In this document: positions 26,549 to 36,900 of the stretch, one piece after another | How positions within the stretch are numbered: position 1 is the stretch's first letter | Layout: every line of letters begins with the position of its first letter | Assembly: GCA_004562915.1 (NCBI GenBank) | Contig: SFQZ01000006.1 | Location: 12,011-76,010, forward strand | Length of the DNA: 64,000 bases | Source of the DNA: a bacterium | Lineage (GTDB): Bacteria > Bacillota_A > Clostridia > Lachnospirales > Lachnospiraceae | Direction of reading: 5' to 3' | Program-made: the position numbers and the translations under genes | Notes under the pieces: generated by a model | Seen by the model: the letters and a program-made list of their open reading frames with translations, nothing else | What the model was told of the DNA's origin: nothing | Databases searched by the model: none

Positions 26549-28669
26549 GTGAGCAATAAAAAGAAAAGAAAAAGGGCGAATCCCCTTTTGACAAGAAAAA
26601 TAAATAGTAAAATGCGAAAGAAGCTGGTATGCCTGTTTGGACTGGTCGTACTGGCTTTAGTCGGTTTATGCGTACGAATTACGTACATTAACGCAAGTGA
26701 AGGAAATCAATATAAAAAGCAAGTGCTCAGTCAGTCTCAGCAAAAGTATGAGAGCCGTGTGATTCCATTTAAGCGGGGAGATATTCTGGACAGAAATGGA
26801 ACGGTACTTTCTACCAGTGAAAAAGTATATAAGATCATTCTCGATTGTAAAGTGGTCAACTCAAAAGAAGATTATGTGGAACCTACCATCAAAGCCATGG
26901 TCGAGATTCTGGGTCTGGATGAAAATATCATCAGAGAAAAACTGGAAAATGAAGAGACAAAATCCAGTCAGTATCAGATTATGAAGACAAATGTGTCGAT
27001 CACAGTTAAAAAAGAATTTGAGGACTATACAGATATAAGTTCTGACGAAGCAAAAGAAAAACTTTCAGAAGAAGAAAGAATGGAACGCCAGAATGTGAAA
27101 GGGGTATGGTTTGAGGAAGATTACAGAAGAGTTTATCCTATGGGTTCTACAGCCTGTGATCTGATTGGATTTACTTATTCGGGAAATTCAGCAGATTGGG
27201 GAATCGAAGGATATTATTCCAGTACGCTGAATGGCGTTAATGGACGGCAGTACGGATATTTTAATTCTGATGCGGATGTGGAACAAACGATCATTGAGCC
27301 GAAAAACGGAAACAGTGTTGTCTCAACCATCGATGTTACAATTCAGCAGATTGTGGAAAAGTATATTCAGAAATTTATGGATGGTATGGCCAATGGTCCG
27401 AGAGGAGAAAAAGGTGCTGAAAATGTAGGCGTAGTCGTTGCTGATCCGAACAATGGAGAAATTCTGGCAATGGCCAGCAGCGATCCCTATGATCTGAATA
27501 ATCCAAGAAACCTGGAAAGTTTCTTCACAGAAGAAGAAATTAAGGCGATGGATGATGAGACTATGCTGAATGAATTGTATGGAATCTGGAAGAACTACTG
27601 TATCAGTGATGCATTTGAACCTGGTTCAACCGTAAAGCCGCTGACAATTGCCGGAGCACTTCAGTCAGGAGCGATTTCATCTGATGAAACATATTTCTGT
27701 GATGGTTATCAAATGTTTGGGGATACCAGAATACGTTGCTCCATTTTTCCTGGAGAGCATGGAACAGAAACATTGTCAGATCTTTTAAAATATTCCTGTA
27801 ATGATGGATTGATGCAGATTGCTGCTGAAATGGGACCGGAAGAATTTCTGGAATATCAGAAAATATTTAATTTTGGATCCGTAACAGGGATTGATCTTCC
27901 GGGCGAGGCGACAGGTCTGATCCATTCAGAAAATCAATTGTCCAGCAGAAGTACTGAACTTGCATGTGCATCATTTGGACAGGGATATACCTGTACCATG
28001 ATTCAGGAGATAGCTGCCATCTGTTCGGTCATCAATGGAGGGCATTATTATCAGCCTCATGTGGTCAGCAAAATTCTGGATGAGGACAGTAACGTGGTGA
28101 AAAATATAGAACCGGTGGTGATGAAGCAGACGGTTTCTTCAGATGTTTCTGCGTTGATTCGTTCCTATATGGGATCTGTTGTGGAGAAAGGCGGAACAGG
28201 TAACGCTGCCAAAGTAGACGGTTACAGCATGGGAGGAAAAACAGGAACAGCGCAGAAAGGAAACAGAGAAGATAAGAAATATATTGTATCTTTTATCGGC
28301 TTTGCGCCTCTGGATGATCCGCAGGTGGTAGTGTATGTGGTAGTAGATGAACCAAATGCCGAATACCAGGCTGACAGTAAATTTGCACAGTATATTGCAA
28401 AAGGAGTTATGACAGAAATCCTTCCTTATCTGAATATTTTCCCGGATCAGGAAATGACGGGAACAGTTAATAATGCAATGGAAGAATTGGAGAATTATAT
28501 TACACAGAGAGAACAGGAAAACCGTCAAAAAACGGAAGATACGAAAGAAGGAACGGATGATCCAAATGTGCCGGAACCGGATGAGGATGAAGAGGAATTA
28601 ACACTGGATAATAAGCAGGATAGTGACGGAATCACCAATGAGGAAGCCGGTCTGGAAAGCGGAAATTGA
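26549..28669 (+). CDS. ftsI: Class B penicillin-binding protein (FtsI/PBP3 type)
   Basis: Septal transpeptidase that cross-links peptidoglycan outside the membrane. Start GTG 26549, with AGGTGG just upstream. One N-terminal membrane anchor (about residues 27-46), a PBP dimerisation domain, then the transpeptidase with Ser360-x2-Lys (GSTVK), SCN at 416-418 and Lys564-Thr-Gly (KTGTAQ). No PASTA domain. The last 60 or so residues are a highly acidic, low-complexity tail (EDTKEGTDDPNVPEPDEDEE), probably disordered. At 706 residues it is longer than the second PBP that follows. Confidence 0.93.
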   Translation: MSNKKKRKRANPLLTRKINSKMRKKLVCLFGLVVLALVGLCVRITYINASEGNQYKKQVLSQSQQKYESRVIPFKRGDILDRNGTVLSTSEKVYKIILDCKVVNSKEDYVEPTIKAMVEILGLDENIIREKLENEETKSSQYQIMKTNVSITVKKEFEDYTDISSDEAKEKLSEEERMERQNVKGVWFEEDYRRVYPMGSTACDLIGFTYSGNSADWGIEGYYSSTLNGVNGRQYGYFNSDADVEQTIIEPKNGNSVVSTIDVTIQQIVEKYIQKFMDGMANGPRGEKGAENVGVVVADPNNGEILAMASSDPYDLNNPRNLESFFTEEEIKAMDDETMLNELYGIWKNYCISDAFEPGSTVKPLTIAGALQSGAISSDETYFCDGYQMFGDTRIRCSIFPGEHGTETLSDLLKYSCNDGLMQIAAEMGPEEFLEYQKIFNFGSVTGIDLPGEATGLIHSENQLSSRSTELACASFGQGYTCTMIQEIAAICSVINGGHYYQPHVVSKILDEDSNVVKNIEPVVMKQTVSSDVSALIRSYMGSVVEKGGTGNAAKVDGYSMGGKTGTAQKGNREDKKYIVSFIGFAPLDDPQVVVYVVVDEPNAEYQADSKFAQYIAKGVMTEILPYLNIFPDQEMTGTVNNAMEELENYITQREQENRQKTEDTKEGTDDPNVPEPDEDEEELTLDNKQDSDGITNEEAGLESGN

Positions 28670-28678
28670 CAGGAATAA

Positions 28679-28727
28679 CCTCACAAAAGCTCCCATACAC
28701 TTTAGGGAAAGCTTTTGTGAGGGATTT
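28679..28727 (+). promoter_or_regulatory. Hairpin that covers the ribosome binding site of the second PBP
   Basis: CCTCACAAAAGCT (28679-28691) is perfectly complementary to AGCTTTTGTGAGG (28710-28722), a 13-bp stem, followed by GATTTTT and then ATG 28730. The only plausible binding site, GAGG at 28719-28722, is part of the 3' arm. The element can be read as a terminator with a short T-run, as a translational block, or as both. Confidence 0.75.
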
Positions 28728-28729
28728 TT

Positions 28730-30466
28730 ATGCGCAAAAACAAGACATATAATAAGAAAAAGACGATTGTTGTCTTTTTTGGTTGTATTTTACTATTAAT
28801 GGGGCTGATTGGGCGATTGGTATATCTGATGGTGTTTCGTTCGGATTATTATGCTCAGAAAGCAGATGATCTTCATGAGAGAGAAAGGGATATTAAGGCA
28901 GCCAGAGGAAAGATTCTGGACAAAAACGGTACTGTCCTTGCGGCAAACAAAACAGTATGTACGATTTCTGTCATTCACAGTCAGATCAAAGAGCCGGAAA
29001 AGGTAGTTGCCATGCTGGTAAAAGAACTGGGAATATCGGATGAAGAAGCAAGAAAACGGGTGGAAAAGGTATCCTCTATCGAACGAGTGAAGACGAATGT
29101 GGAAAAAGAAGTGGGTGATAAGATCCGGGAATATGGACTGGATGGCGTCAAAGTGGATGAGGATTTTAAAAGATATTATCCTTATGGTGATCTGGCTTCC
29201 CGGGTGCTGGGATTTACAGGGGGAGATAATCAGGGAATCATTGGTCTTGAAGTAAAGTATGAAGATGTCTTGGAGGGAATTGACGGAAAAATCCTGACAA
29301 CTACTGATGCCCGGGGAGTGGAACTGAATGGGATCGGTGAAAGCAGAGTAGAACCGGTAGCAGGATATGATCTGTTGACAAGTCTTGATCGGAATATTCA
29401 GGAATATGCTCAACAGGAGGCTTTACGGGTGATGGAACAGAAAGAGGCGGATGCTGTGTCGATTATTTTAATGAATCCGCAGAACGGGGAGATTTATGCC
29501 TGCGTCAATGTGCCGGAATTTGATCTGAATCAGCCGTTTCAGCTGAACAATGGCACGGATGTATCCACACTGAGTAATGACCAACTGCAGGAACAATTAA
29601 ATCGCATGTGGAGAAATCCCAGTATCAATGATACTTATGAACCTGGTTCAACCTTTAAAATTATTACGGCTTCTGCCGGACTGGAGTCAGGTGCTGTAAC
29701 AATGGAAGATACGTTCAGTTGTCCCGGTTTCCGGGTGGTGGAGGATCGAAGAATTCACTGTGCAAAAAGAACGGGACATGGAAGTGAAACTTTTGTTCAG
29801 GCAATTGAGAATTCCTGTAATCCGGTGTTTATTGATGTGGCGCTGCACATGGGCGTGGACGAATACTATAAATATTTTAAAAAGTTCGGACTTCTGGAGA
29901 AAACCGGCATAGATCTTCCCGGAGAAGCTGGGACGATTATGCATAAAAAAGAAAATATCGGTCAGGTGGAACTTGCCACGATGGCCTTTGGACAGTCCTT
30001 TCAGATCACACCGATCCAGCTCGCAGCTACTGTTTCTTCACTGATTAACGGGGGTCAGCGAGTAACACCGCATTTTGCTGTAGAAGTCCGGGATAGTGAC
30101 GGTGTTCTGCTGAAAACGTTTGATTACGGGAAGGGAGAACGGATTCTATCGGAGGAAACTTCGGAGCAGATGCGGTATGCGCTGGAAATGGTCGTGAAAG
30201 AAGGAGGCGGTAAGAACGGCCAGGTAGAAGGGTACCGTATTGGAGGAAAGACAGCCACTTCCCAGACACTTCCAAGAAGTGCAAACAAATATATCTCGTC
30301 ATTTCTCGGATTTGCACCAGCGGATGCACCGGTGATTCTTGGAATCTGTATCATTTATAATCCACAGGGAGTGTATTATGGAGGAACAATTGCGGCGCCT
30401 GTCATGAAAAATATCTTTTCCAATGTACTTCCTTATCTGGGAATTGAAAAATCGCAAAGTGGTTGA
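28730..30466 (+). CDS. Second class B penicillin-binding protein (SpoVD/FtsI-like) with KTA in place of KTG
   Basis: Transpeptidase of 578 residues with one N-terminal membrane segment (IVVFFGCILLLMGLIGRLV), a dimerisation domain and a catalytic domain: Ser307-x2-Lys310 (GSTFK), SCN at 362-364. The third motif reads Lys507-Thr508-Ala509 (GGKTATSQ) instead of KTG. The tandem arrangement after ftsI matches pbpB-spoVD of Bacillus, so a sporulation or septum-specific role is possible, but there is no PASTA domain. Its ribosome binding site is buried in the hairpin at 28679-28722. Confidence 0.9.
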   Translation: MRKNKTYNKKKTIVVFFGCILLLMGLIGRLVYLMVFRSDYYAQKADDLHERERDIKAARGKILDKNGTVLAANKTVCTISVIHSQIKEPEKVVAMLVKELGISDEEARKRVEKVSSIERVKTNVEKEVGDKIREYGLDGVKVDEDFKRYYPYGDLASRVLGFTGGDNQGIIGLEVKYEDVLEGIDGKILTTTDARGVELNGIGESRVEPVAGYDLLTSLDRNIQEYAQQEALRVMEQKEADAVSIILMNPQNGEIYACVNVPEFDLNQPFQLNNGTDVSTLSNDQLQEQLNRMWRNPSINDTYEPGSTFKIITASAGLESGAVTMEDTFSCPGFRVVEDRRIHCAKRTGHGSETFVQAIENSCNPVFIDVALHMGVDEYYKYFKKFGLLEKTGIDLPGEAGTIMHKKENIGQVELATMAFGQSFQITPIQLAATVSSLINGGQRVTPHFAVEVRDSDGVLLKTFDYGKGERILSEETSEQMRYALEMVVKEGGGKNGQVEGYRIGGKTATSQTLPRSANKYISSFLGFAPADAPVILGICIIYNPQGVYYGGTIAAPVMKNIFSNVLPYLGIEKSQSG

Positions 30467-30491
30467 TGAATCCAGAGAAAAGTATTATACT
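30463..30491 (+). promoter_or_regulatory. Candidate internal promoter before mraY
   Basis: TTGATG (30463-30468, overlapping the PBP stop codon), 17 bases, TATACT (30486-30491). A weak stem, GAACAG against CTGTTC, follows in the leader. Confidence 0.55.
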
Positions 30492-30572
30492 TATTGAGTA
30501 AAATTATAAAATAAGAACAGCAAAAGAGCGGTGATATTCCGAATTTTTCTGTTCCAAAGTACGAGGTGAGTT

Positions 30573-31529
30573 ATGGATTATAATGTTGTGATACCGGTAA
30601 TTATATCATTTGCGATCAGTGCGGTTCTGGGACCCGTGATTATTCCTTTCCTGAGAAAACTGAAGGCTTCTCAGACAGAGAGAACAGAAGGAGTGCAGTC
30701 ACATCTTTCAAAGGCAGGTACTCCCACCATGGGCGGTCTGATCTTTTTGATTGCCACTACGGTGACTTCGCTTTTCTACGTAGGCAAATACCCGAAAATC
30801 ATTCCGATTTTGTTCCTTACGCTTGGTTTTGGTCTGATCGGATTTCTGGATGATTATCTGAAAGTTGTATTGAAACGTTCCGACGGTCTTCTCCCTATGC
30901 AGAAAATGGCAGGGCAGATTATTGTAACCGGAATTTTTGCGCTTTACCTGATTAAGTTTACAGATGTGGATCTGACACTACTTGTTCCGTTTTCCGATGG
31001 TTATTACTGGAATATTGGCTGGCTGGCTGTTCCGCTTTTGTTTGTAGCAGTGATCGGTACTGTCAATGGAGTAAACTTTACGGATGGTCTGGATGGTCTG
31101 GCTTCCAGTGTGACAATCATGGTTGCCACTTTCTTTTCTGTCGTTGCCTTGGGAACAAAAAGTGGGATTGAGCCGATTACCTGTGCTGTTGTTGGTGCAT
31201 TAATGGGATTTTTACTGTTCAATGTATATCCGGCAAGAGTATTTATGGGAGATACCGGTTCTCTTGCTTTGGGAGGATTTGTGGCAGGTGCTGCATATAT
31301 GCTGCAGATGCCGCTGTTCATTATTATTGTGGGAATGATCTACCTGATTGAAGTGGCTTCTGTCATCATTCAGGTAACATATTTTAAGAAAACCGGCGGA
31401 AAAAGATTCTTTAAAATGGCGCCTATTCATCATCATTTTGAATTGTGCGGATGGTCCGAGACGCGGATCGTGGCAGTGTTCTCCATCATTACGGCAATCT
31501 TGTGTATGATAGCCCTGCTGGCAATGTAG
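30573..31529 (+). CDS. mraY: Phospho-N-acetylmuramoyl-pentapeptide-transferase
   Basis: Integral membrane enzyme that moves phospho-MurNAc-pentapeptide to undecaprenyl phosphate, making lipid I. About ten membrane segments in 318 residues. Diagnostic blocks are GTPTMGG (near residue 49), FLDDYLK with the catalytic Asp pair, NFTDGLDGLA, FMGDTGSLALGG and APIHHHFE. AGGTGAG precedes ATG 30573. Confidence 0.97.
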   Translation: MDYNVVIPVIISFAISAVLGPVIIPFLRKLKASQTERTEGVQSHLSKAGTPTMGGLIFLIATTVTSLFYVGKYPKIIPILFLTLGFGLIGFLDDYLKVVLKRSDGLLPMQKMAGQIIVTGIFALYLIKFTDVDLTLLVPFSDGYYWNIGWLAVPLLFVAVIGTVNGVNFTDGLDGLASSVTIMVATFFSVVALGTKSGIEPITCAVVGALMGFLLFNVYPARVFMGDTGSLALGGFVAGAAYMLQMPLFIIIVGMIYLIEVASVIIQVTYFKKTGGKRFFKMAPIHHHFELCGWSETRIVAVFSIITAILCMIALLAM

Positions 31530-31543
31530 AAAGGAATACGATT

Positions 31544-32929
31544 ATGGAATTGAATGAAAAAAATGTACTGGTATTTGGTGCGGGAATCAGCGGAATCGGT
31601 GCAGCTGACCTTCTGAAGGCAGTAGGTGCCAAGCCGATTCTGTATGATGGCAACGAAAATCAGAATCCGGAAGATATCAGAAAAAAACTGAAAGATGGAT
31701 CTGATGTTAAAATTATCCTGGGAGAACTTCCGAAAGAGGAAAGAGAAGGGTTGGATCTGGTAGTATTGAGTCCGGGAGTTCCGACCGATCTTCCGGTTGT
31801 GAATGAATTGAGAGAGCAGGGAATTACGATCTGGGGTGAAGTGGAACTGGCTTATCAGACCGGAAAAGGGAAAGTTCTTGCCATTACCGGAACGAATGGA
31901 AAGACCACGACTACAGCTATGCTGGGAAAGATTATGAGTGATTATCTGGATAGCGTGTATGTAGTGGGCAATATCGGGACTCCATATACGTCTGTTGCTC
32001 TTGAGATGAAAGAAGAGACCGTGACAGTTGCGGAGATCAGCAGTTTTCAGCTGGAGACGATCCAGGATTTTTGTCCGCTGGTGAGCGCTGTCCTGAATAT
32101 CACAGAGGATCATCTGAATCGCCATCATACGATGGAAGAGTACATACGTGTAAAAGAATCCATTACCAAAAATCAGACAAAAGCTCAGGTATGTGTGCTG
32201 AATTATGAAGATCTGACACTGCGGGAGTTCGGAGAGAAGGCTCCGGCAAAGGTTGTATATTTTTCCAGTCTACAGAAGCTTCCGGAAGGTATCTATCTTG
32301 ACGGAAAGGATATTATCCTGAAAGACAGAGAAAAAGAGATGAAGATCACATCAACGGATCGCCTGAAAATCCTGGGACGTCACAATCACGAAAATACCAT
32401 GGCAGCTGCAGCCATGGCATATTATGCGGGTGTTCCGGTGGAAAGTATTCGAAAGAGTGTGGAAAACTTTACGGCAGTAGAACATAGAATTGAATATGTA
32501 ACGGAGAAAAAAGGAGTTGTTTATTATAATGACTCCAAGGGAACCAACCCGGACGCCGCCATCAAAGGTATTCAGGCGATGGATCGTCCTACTATGCTGA
32601 TCGGAGGAGGGTATGATAAACAGTCTTCTTATGAAGAGTGGATTCAGTCCTTTGACGGGAAAGTGCGTTATCTGGTATTGATCGGACAGACCAGAGAAAA
32701 GATTCAGGAAGCGGCACATAACTGTGGGTTTAAAAATACAATTCTGGCAGAAGATCTGGAACAGGCAGTGAAGATCTGTGCCAATATGGCCCGCCCCGGG
32801 GATGCAGTACTTCTCTCACCGGCTTGTGCAAGCTGGGGACAGTTTGATAATTATGAGCAGAGAGGTCGTATGTTCAAGGAGTATGTGTATGCTCTTCCGG
32901 ATGAAGAGGAAGACGAGCAGGATGATTAA
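31544..32929 (+). CDS. murD: UDP-N-acetylmuramoyl-L-alanine--D-glutamate ligase
   Basis: Adds D-Glu to UDP-MurNAc-L-Ala in the cytoplasm. The N-terminal Rossmann segment is VLVFGAGISGIG, the ATP loop GTNGKTTTT spans residues 116-124, and the C-terminal domain shows YNDSKGTNPDA and SPACASWGQFDNYEQRG. ATG 31544, 14 bases after mraY with GAAAGGA upstream, gives 461 residues, close to the usual 450; the frame is open further upstream but inside mraY. Confidence 0.97.
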   Translation: MELNEKNVLVFGAGISGIGAADLLKAVGAKPILYDGNENQNPEDIRKKLKDGSDVKIILGELPKEEREGLDLVVLSPGVPTDLPVVNELREQGITIWGEVELAYQTGKGKVLAITGTNGKTTTTAMLGKIMSDYLDSVYVVGNIGTPYTSVALEMKEETVTVAEISSFQLETIQDFCPLVSAVLNITEDHLNRHHTMEEYIRVKESITKNQTKAQVCVLNYEDLTLREFGEKAPAKVVYFSSLQKLPEGIYLDGKDIILKDREKEMKITSTDRLKILGRHNHENTMAAAAMAYYAGVPVESIRKSVENFTAVEHRIEYVTEKKGVVYYNDSKGTNPDAAIKGIQAMDRPTMLIGGGYDKQSSYEEWIQSFDGKVRYLVLIGQTREKIQEAAHNCGFKNTILAEDLEQAVKICANMARPGDAVLLSPACASWGQFDNYEQRGRMFKEYVYALPDEEEDEQDD

Positions 32930-33874
32930 ATGGAACGATATCTGACCATACAGGTCATACAGAATGAAAATAGCGATCCTACAGGTCTGACGGTGGAGCA
33001 GATTCTGCGAAAGCAGGCAGGTCTTACGAAACGTCAGATCAGCCGGGCAAAATTTTGCCCGGACGGGATTTTGAAAAACGGCATTCAGTGCCGTGTGACA
33101 GAAGAGGTATTTCCCGGTGACAAAATCTGCGTATGTGTGGAAGAAAAAAGTGAAACCTCTGCCCATCTTGAGGGTATGGCGGCAGAACTTAACATCCTAT
33201 ACGAGGATGAAGATCTGTTGGTGGTGGACAAACCGACAGGGCTGGTTACCCATCCGCAGGGCGTTCATTATGATGATACGCTGGCCAATCGGGCGGTCGC
33301 CTATTTCCGGAGAAAAGGAGAAGAACACACCATTCGTCCCGTAGGACGTCTGGATAAAGATACATCCGGAATCATAGTATTTGCCAAGAATAAGCTGGCA
33401 GCATCCAGTTTACAGAGACAGCGGGAACAGAAACTATTTCAAAAAACATATCTTGCAGTGGTCTGTGGAGAACTTCCTGCAGATGGCGTTACCTATGAGA
33501 TACAGGAATCCATTGGTCCGGATCCGAATGACAGACTGAAGATGCAGATTACTTCGGATGGGAAAAGAGCGATTACCTATTACCGGGTGCTGGAAAGCCG
33601 GAAAGGCAAATCTCTTGTATCGCTGACACTGAGTACCGGCAGGACCCATCAGATCCGGGTACATATGGCGGGAATCGGACATCCTCTCTGTGGTGATCCT
33701 TTATATGGAAAAACATGTGAAAAGGAAAGCCGGTGTTCAGAAGGAAAAACAACATCCAGCACCTGTCTTCATGCATGGAAAGTGAGGCTTTTGCAGCCAC
33801 TGACCGGAGAAGTGCTGGAGTTTGAGGCGGAAATGCCGGAGAATTATTTTTTTGACGACGTTGCCAAGGTTTAA
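32930..33874 (+). CDS. RluA-family 23S rRNA/tRNA pseudouridine synthase
   Basis: Isomerises uridine to pseudouridine in RNA. The N-terminal part (to about residue 65) resembles an S4 RNA-binding domain, and the catalytic motif is GRLDKDTSGIIVFAK with the essential Asp. TLSTGRTHQIRVHMAGIGHP is the second family signature. Length 314 residues. The ATG directly abuts the murD stop codon, so it belongs to the dcw operon, an unusual partner. The target uridine cannot be told from sequence. Confidence 0.92.
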   Translation: MERYLTIQVIQNENSDPTGLTVEQILRKQAGLTKRQISRAKFCPDGILKNGIQCRVTEEVFPGDKICVCVEEKSETSAHLEGMAAELNILYEDEDLLVVDKPTGLVTHPQGVHYDDTLANRAVAYFRRKGEEHTIRPVGRLDKDTSGIIVFAKNKLAASSLQRQREQKLFQKTYLAVVCGELPADGVTYEIQESIGPDPNDRLKMQITSDGKRAITYYRVLESRKGKSLVSLTLSTGRTHQIRVHMAGIGHPLCGDPLYGKTCEKESRCSEGKTTSSTCLHAWKVRLLQPLTGEVLEFEAEMPENYFFDDVAKV

Positions 33875-33920
33875 AGTGTGCAAGCCCTTCATGAGTGAGG
33901 AGCTGGCACACTTTGTTTTT
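33873..33920 (+). terminator. Terminator at the end of the first dcw segment
   Basis: AAAGTGTGC pairs with GCACACTTT and is followed by GTTTTT; the stem begins inside the stop codon of the RluA gene. It sits between convergent genes. The left arm and loop (AAAGTGTGCAAGCC then CATGAGTGAG) recur at 37574-37599. Confidence 0.8.
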
Positions 33921-33930
33921 ATATTACAAA

Positions 33931-36900
33931 TCAGAGCTCCAGTGTAAACGTCATATGGAGTTCTTTCTCATTGACCCGATATTTTTCGAACAGTTCAGGA
34001 CCGCAGCTGTTGGAACCGCAGCCGGACATGTAGCCGTCCAGACACAATACGGTGTAGGGTGATTCCTCCAGTTCAAAACTATGTGCTTTTGTTTCCAGTT
34101 CTTCTTGGGTGTAGCAGGAAGCATTGAAACTGAACTCCTGTCCGGACACCAGAAGATTTCTGCCATCGGAGGAAGCGAGGGATAGTCCGGTACATCCCCA
34201 GTGACTTCCGTTTTCCTGTGGACGGAGATAATCTTCATGGAGAGACGTAATATCCGCTTTAAAAAGGCCCAGTGTAGAGCCACGATGCTTGTCAATGTAG
34301 CTTTCCTGTGGTCCATATCCGAAATACGTTACTCTGTTATAAGCTTTCGGAAGAAACAGTCGCAGTCCGAAGCGAGGCAGGAAGGGCATTGGATCCAGTG
34401 GATGATTCAGCATTCTCGGATGGAGCGTTTTTCGTTCTGCATTTACAGATACTATGATTTTTCCACAAGGGGTGATTGTCCATATGATTTCGCCTTCCAG
34501 AATTTTCTGCAGATATGCTGCTGCCAGAGAAAACTCAGAAGTAATCGTAAGGTTTTCTCTCTCATATTTCCATTCTGTATGGTATACTTTTGTTCTTGCC
34601 CGGTCATAGCCGGCAGCTTTCCACTCTTTTTTTATATTTCTGTCATTGTCCATAGGGGCGCGCCAGATATTCAGTTCGATCGGTTTTTCAATCAGGTGTT
34701 TCTGATTTTTTACCAGAGTACTGAAAGTGCCTTTCCATTTATCATAGACATAACGGAATCTGCTTCCCGAAATAACAAGTTCGTTTTCAAAATCTGTAAT
34801 CTGGATGGAAGTAGAATATGTATCATCAATGGTTTCAGAAGAAAAACCGGATGCTTCGGCAACCAGAATCTTAGCTGCAGCTATATTCTGACAGACTATC
34901 AGCTGATCATGTCCGGCATCAAATCCAGCCGGAGTGAGAGCAGCAGCTTCCTTCTGTAGATAATGTAGTTCGATAAAAGTGTTTCCGGTGGCAGTAATCG
35001 CTACAGGAAGAGTGATCTGCACACTGCTTTTGGCAGGACAATCAATGTCTTTGAGTATTCCCGAAACTATTGTTCTTCCATCTGTTACCACATCATAAGA
35101 AATTATAAATCCGTCTTTTAAATTGGTATAATCCAGTTTGTTGTCCAGTTGGATCAGACCGGAAGCCGCATCGATCAGGGAAGCACGTACAGGTCGTGCA
35201 ACATTTTTATGTTCCAGAAGTCCTGAGTGAGGTCTGCGGTCCGGGTATACCAGTCCGTCCATACAGAAATTGCTGTCGTGGAGTTCTTCTCCCCAATCTC
35301 CTCCGTAAAAATATTTGTCCTTTCCATCATTTGTTTTGCCCATGTATACGGAGTGATCACACCATTCCCAGACAAAACCTCCAATATAACCGTCATACTT
35401 GTATAACCGTTCAAAATATTCTTCCAGATCTCCGGGACCGTTTCCCATGGCATGACAGTACTCGACTTCGATAAAAGGTTTTTTTCCGGGGGCACTGCAG
35501 AACTTGTCAATGAATTCCACGGGTGCATACATACGTGAAAAAACATCCAGATTGGATACATCATTGACATAATCTGTATCGACCATCTGCCATATACTGT
35601 TCTCGTAATTCAGTACACGATCGGGATCGTAAGATTTGACCCAGGATGCCGCTTTTTCCAGATTTGGCCCGTAGGCACTTTCATTTCCCATGGACCAGGA
35701 AAATACACTGGCACAATTTTTGTCCCTGTATACGAGATGCTGAATACGGTCAATTACAGCAGTTTCATAAGAAGGTTCTTTCATCAGGAATCCGTAGGTC
35801 ACATCAGGCTGCCATTCTTCCATAATGGCACGGGAACGTCCGCCGCCATATAGTGATTCACAGCCGTGAGATTCCAGATCTGCCTCATCCATTACATAAA
35901 AGCCAAATTGGTCATACATCTGTGTAGCCCACGGAGCATTGGGATAATGGCTGGTGCGAATTCCGTTGATATTATGTTCCTTCATAAGTTTCAGATCCTG
36001 AAGGAGATTTTCTCTGGTGACTGTGGATCCGGTAAAAGGATTGCTGTCGTGACGGTTAGTGCCTTTGATCTTAAAATTCACACCATTCAGATAGATAACA
36101 TTTTCCTTGATATCAATCCGACGGATTCCTACTCTCTGGGCGATTGTTTCCCCTTCGGTGACAAGAATCAAGGTATAAAGTGCAGGGTGTTCAGCGTTCC
36201 AGAGAACGGGATTTTCTACATCAAAATGAAGATTTCCTTCAGATACAGTAGCCTCTGAAAGAAAAGAGCCATCCGGTGTGTAAAGCTTTCCGGTTACAGT
36301 TGGCATTCCTTCTGTCTGCAGATCTACATCAATACAGGCTTTTGTAAAAGTATCATTAACCGGTGTATGCACAAAGTAATCGCGGATATGTTTTTTGGGA
36401 CGTATCAAAATATATACATCCCGGAATATACCAGTAAAGCGAAGTTTATCCTGATCTTCCAGATATGTTCCGTCACACCATTTCAAAGCAAGAACTGTCA
36501 GACGGTTCATACCAGCAGAGACCTTTTCGGTGATATCAAATTCGCTGCCGGAATGGGAAATCTGGCTATATCCCACAAAAGAACCATTTACCCATACATA
36601 ATAGCAGGAATCTACACCGTCGAAATTCAGATATAGCTTTTGCCCGGCCTGTTCTTCGGTAATCATGAATTCTTTCACATACACACCGGTCGGATTTTCA
36701 TCTGGAACATACGGTGGATCAAATGGAATCGGATAGCGTACATTGGTATACTGATTTTTGTCATATCCCAGAATCTGCCAGCAGCTGGGAACCGGTATGG
36801 TATCATAGCTGCAGATGCAGGCATCTTTTTCTGTGCAGCTTTCCGGAACCTGGTGATAGCTTTCGTAGAACTTGAATTTCCATTCACCGTTCAGATTTAT

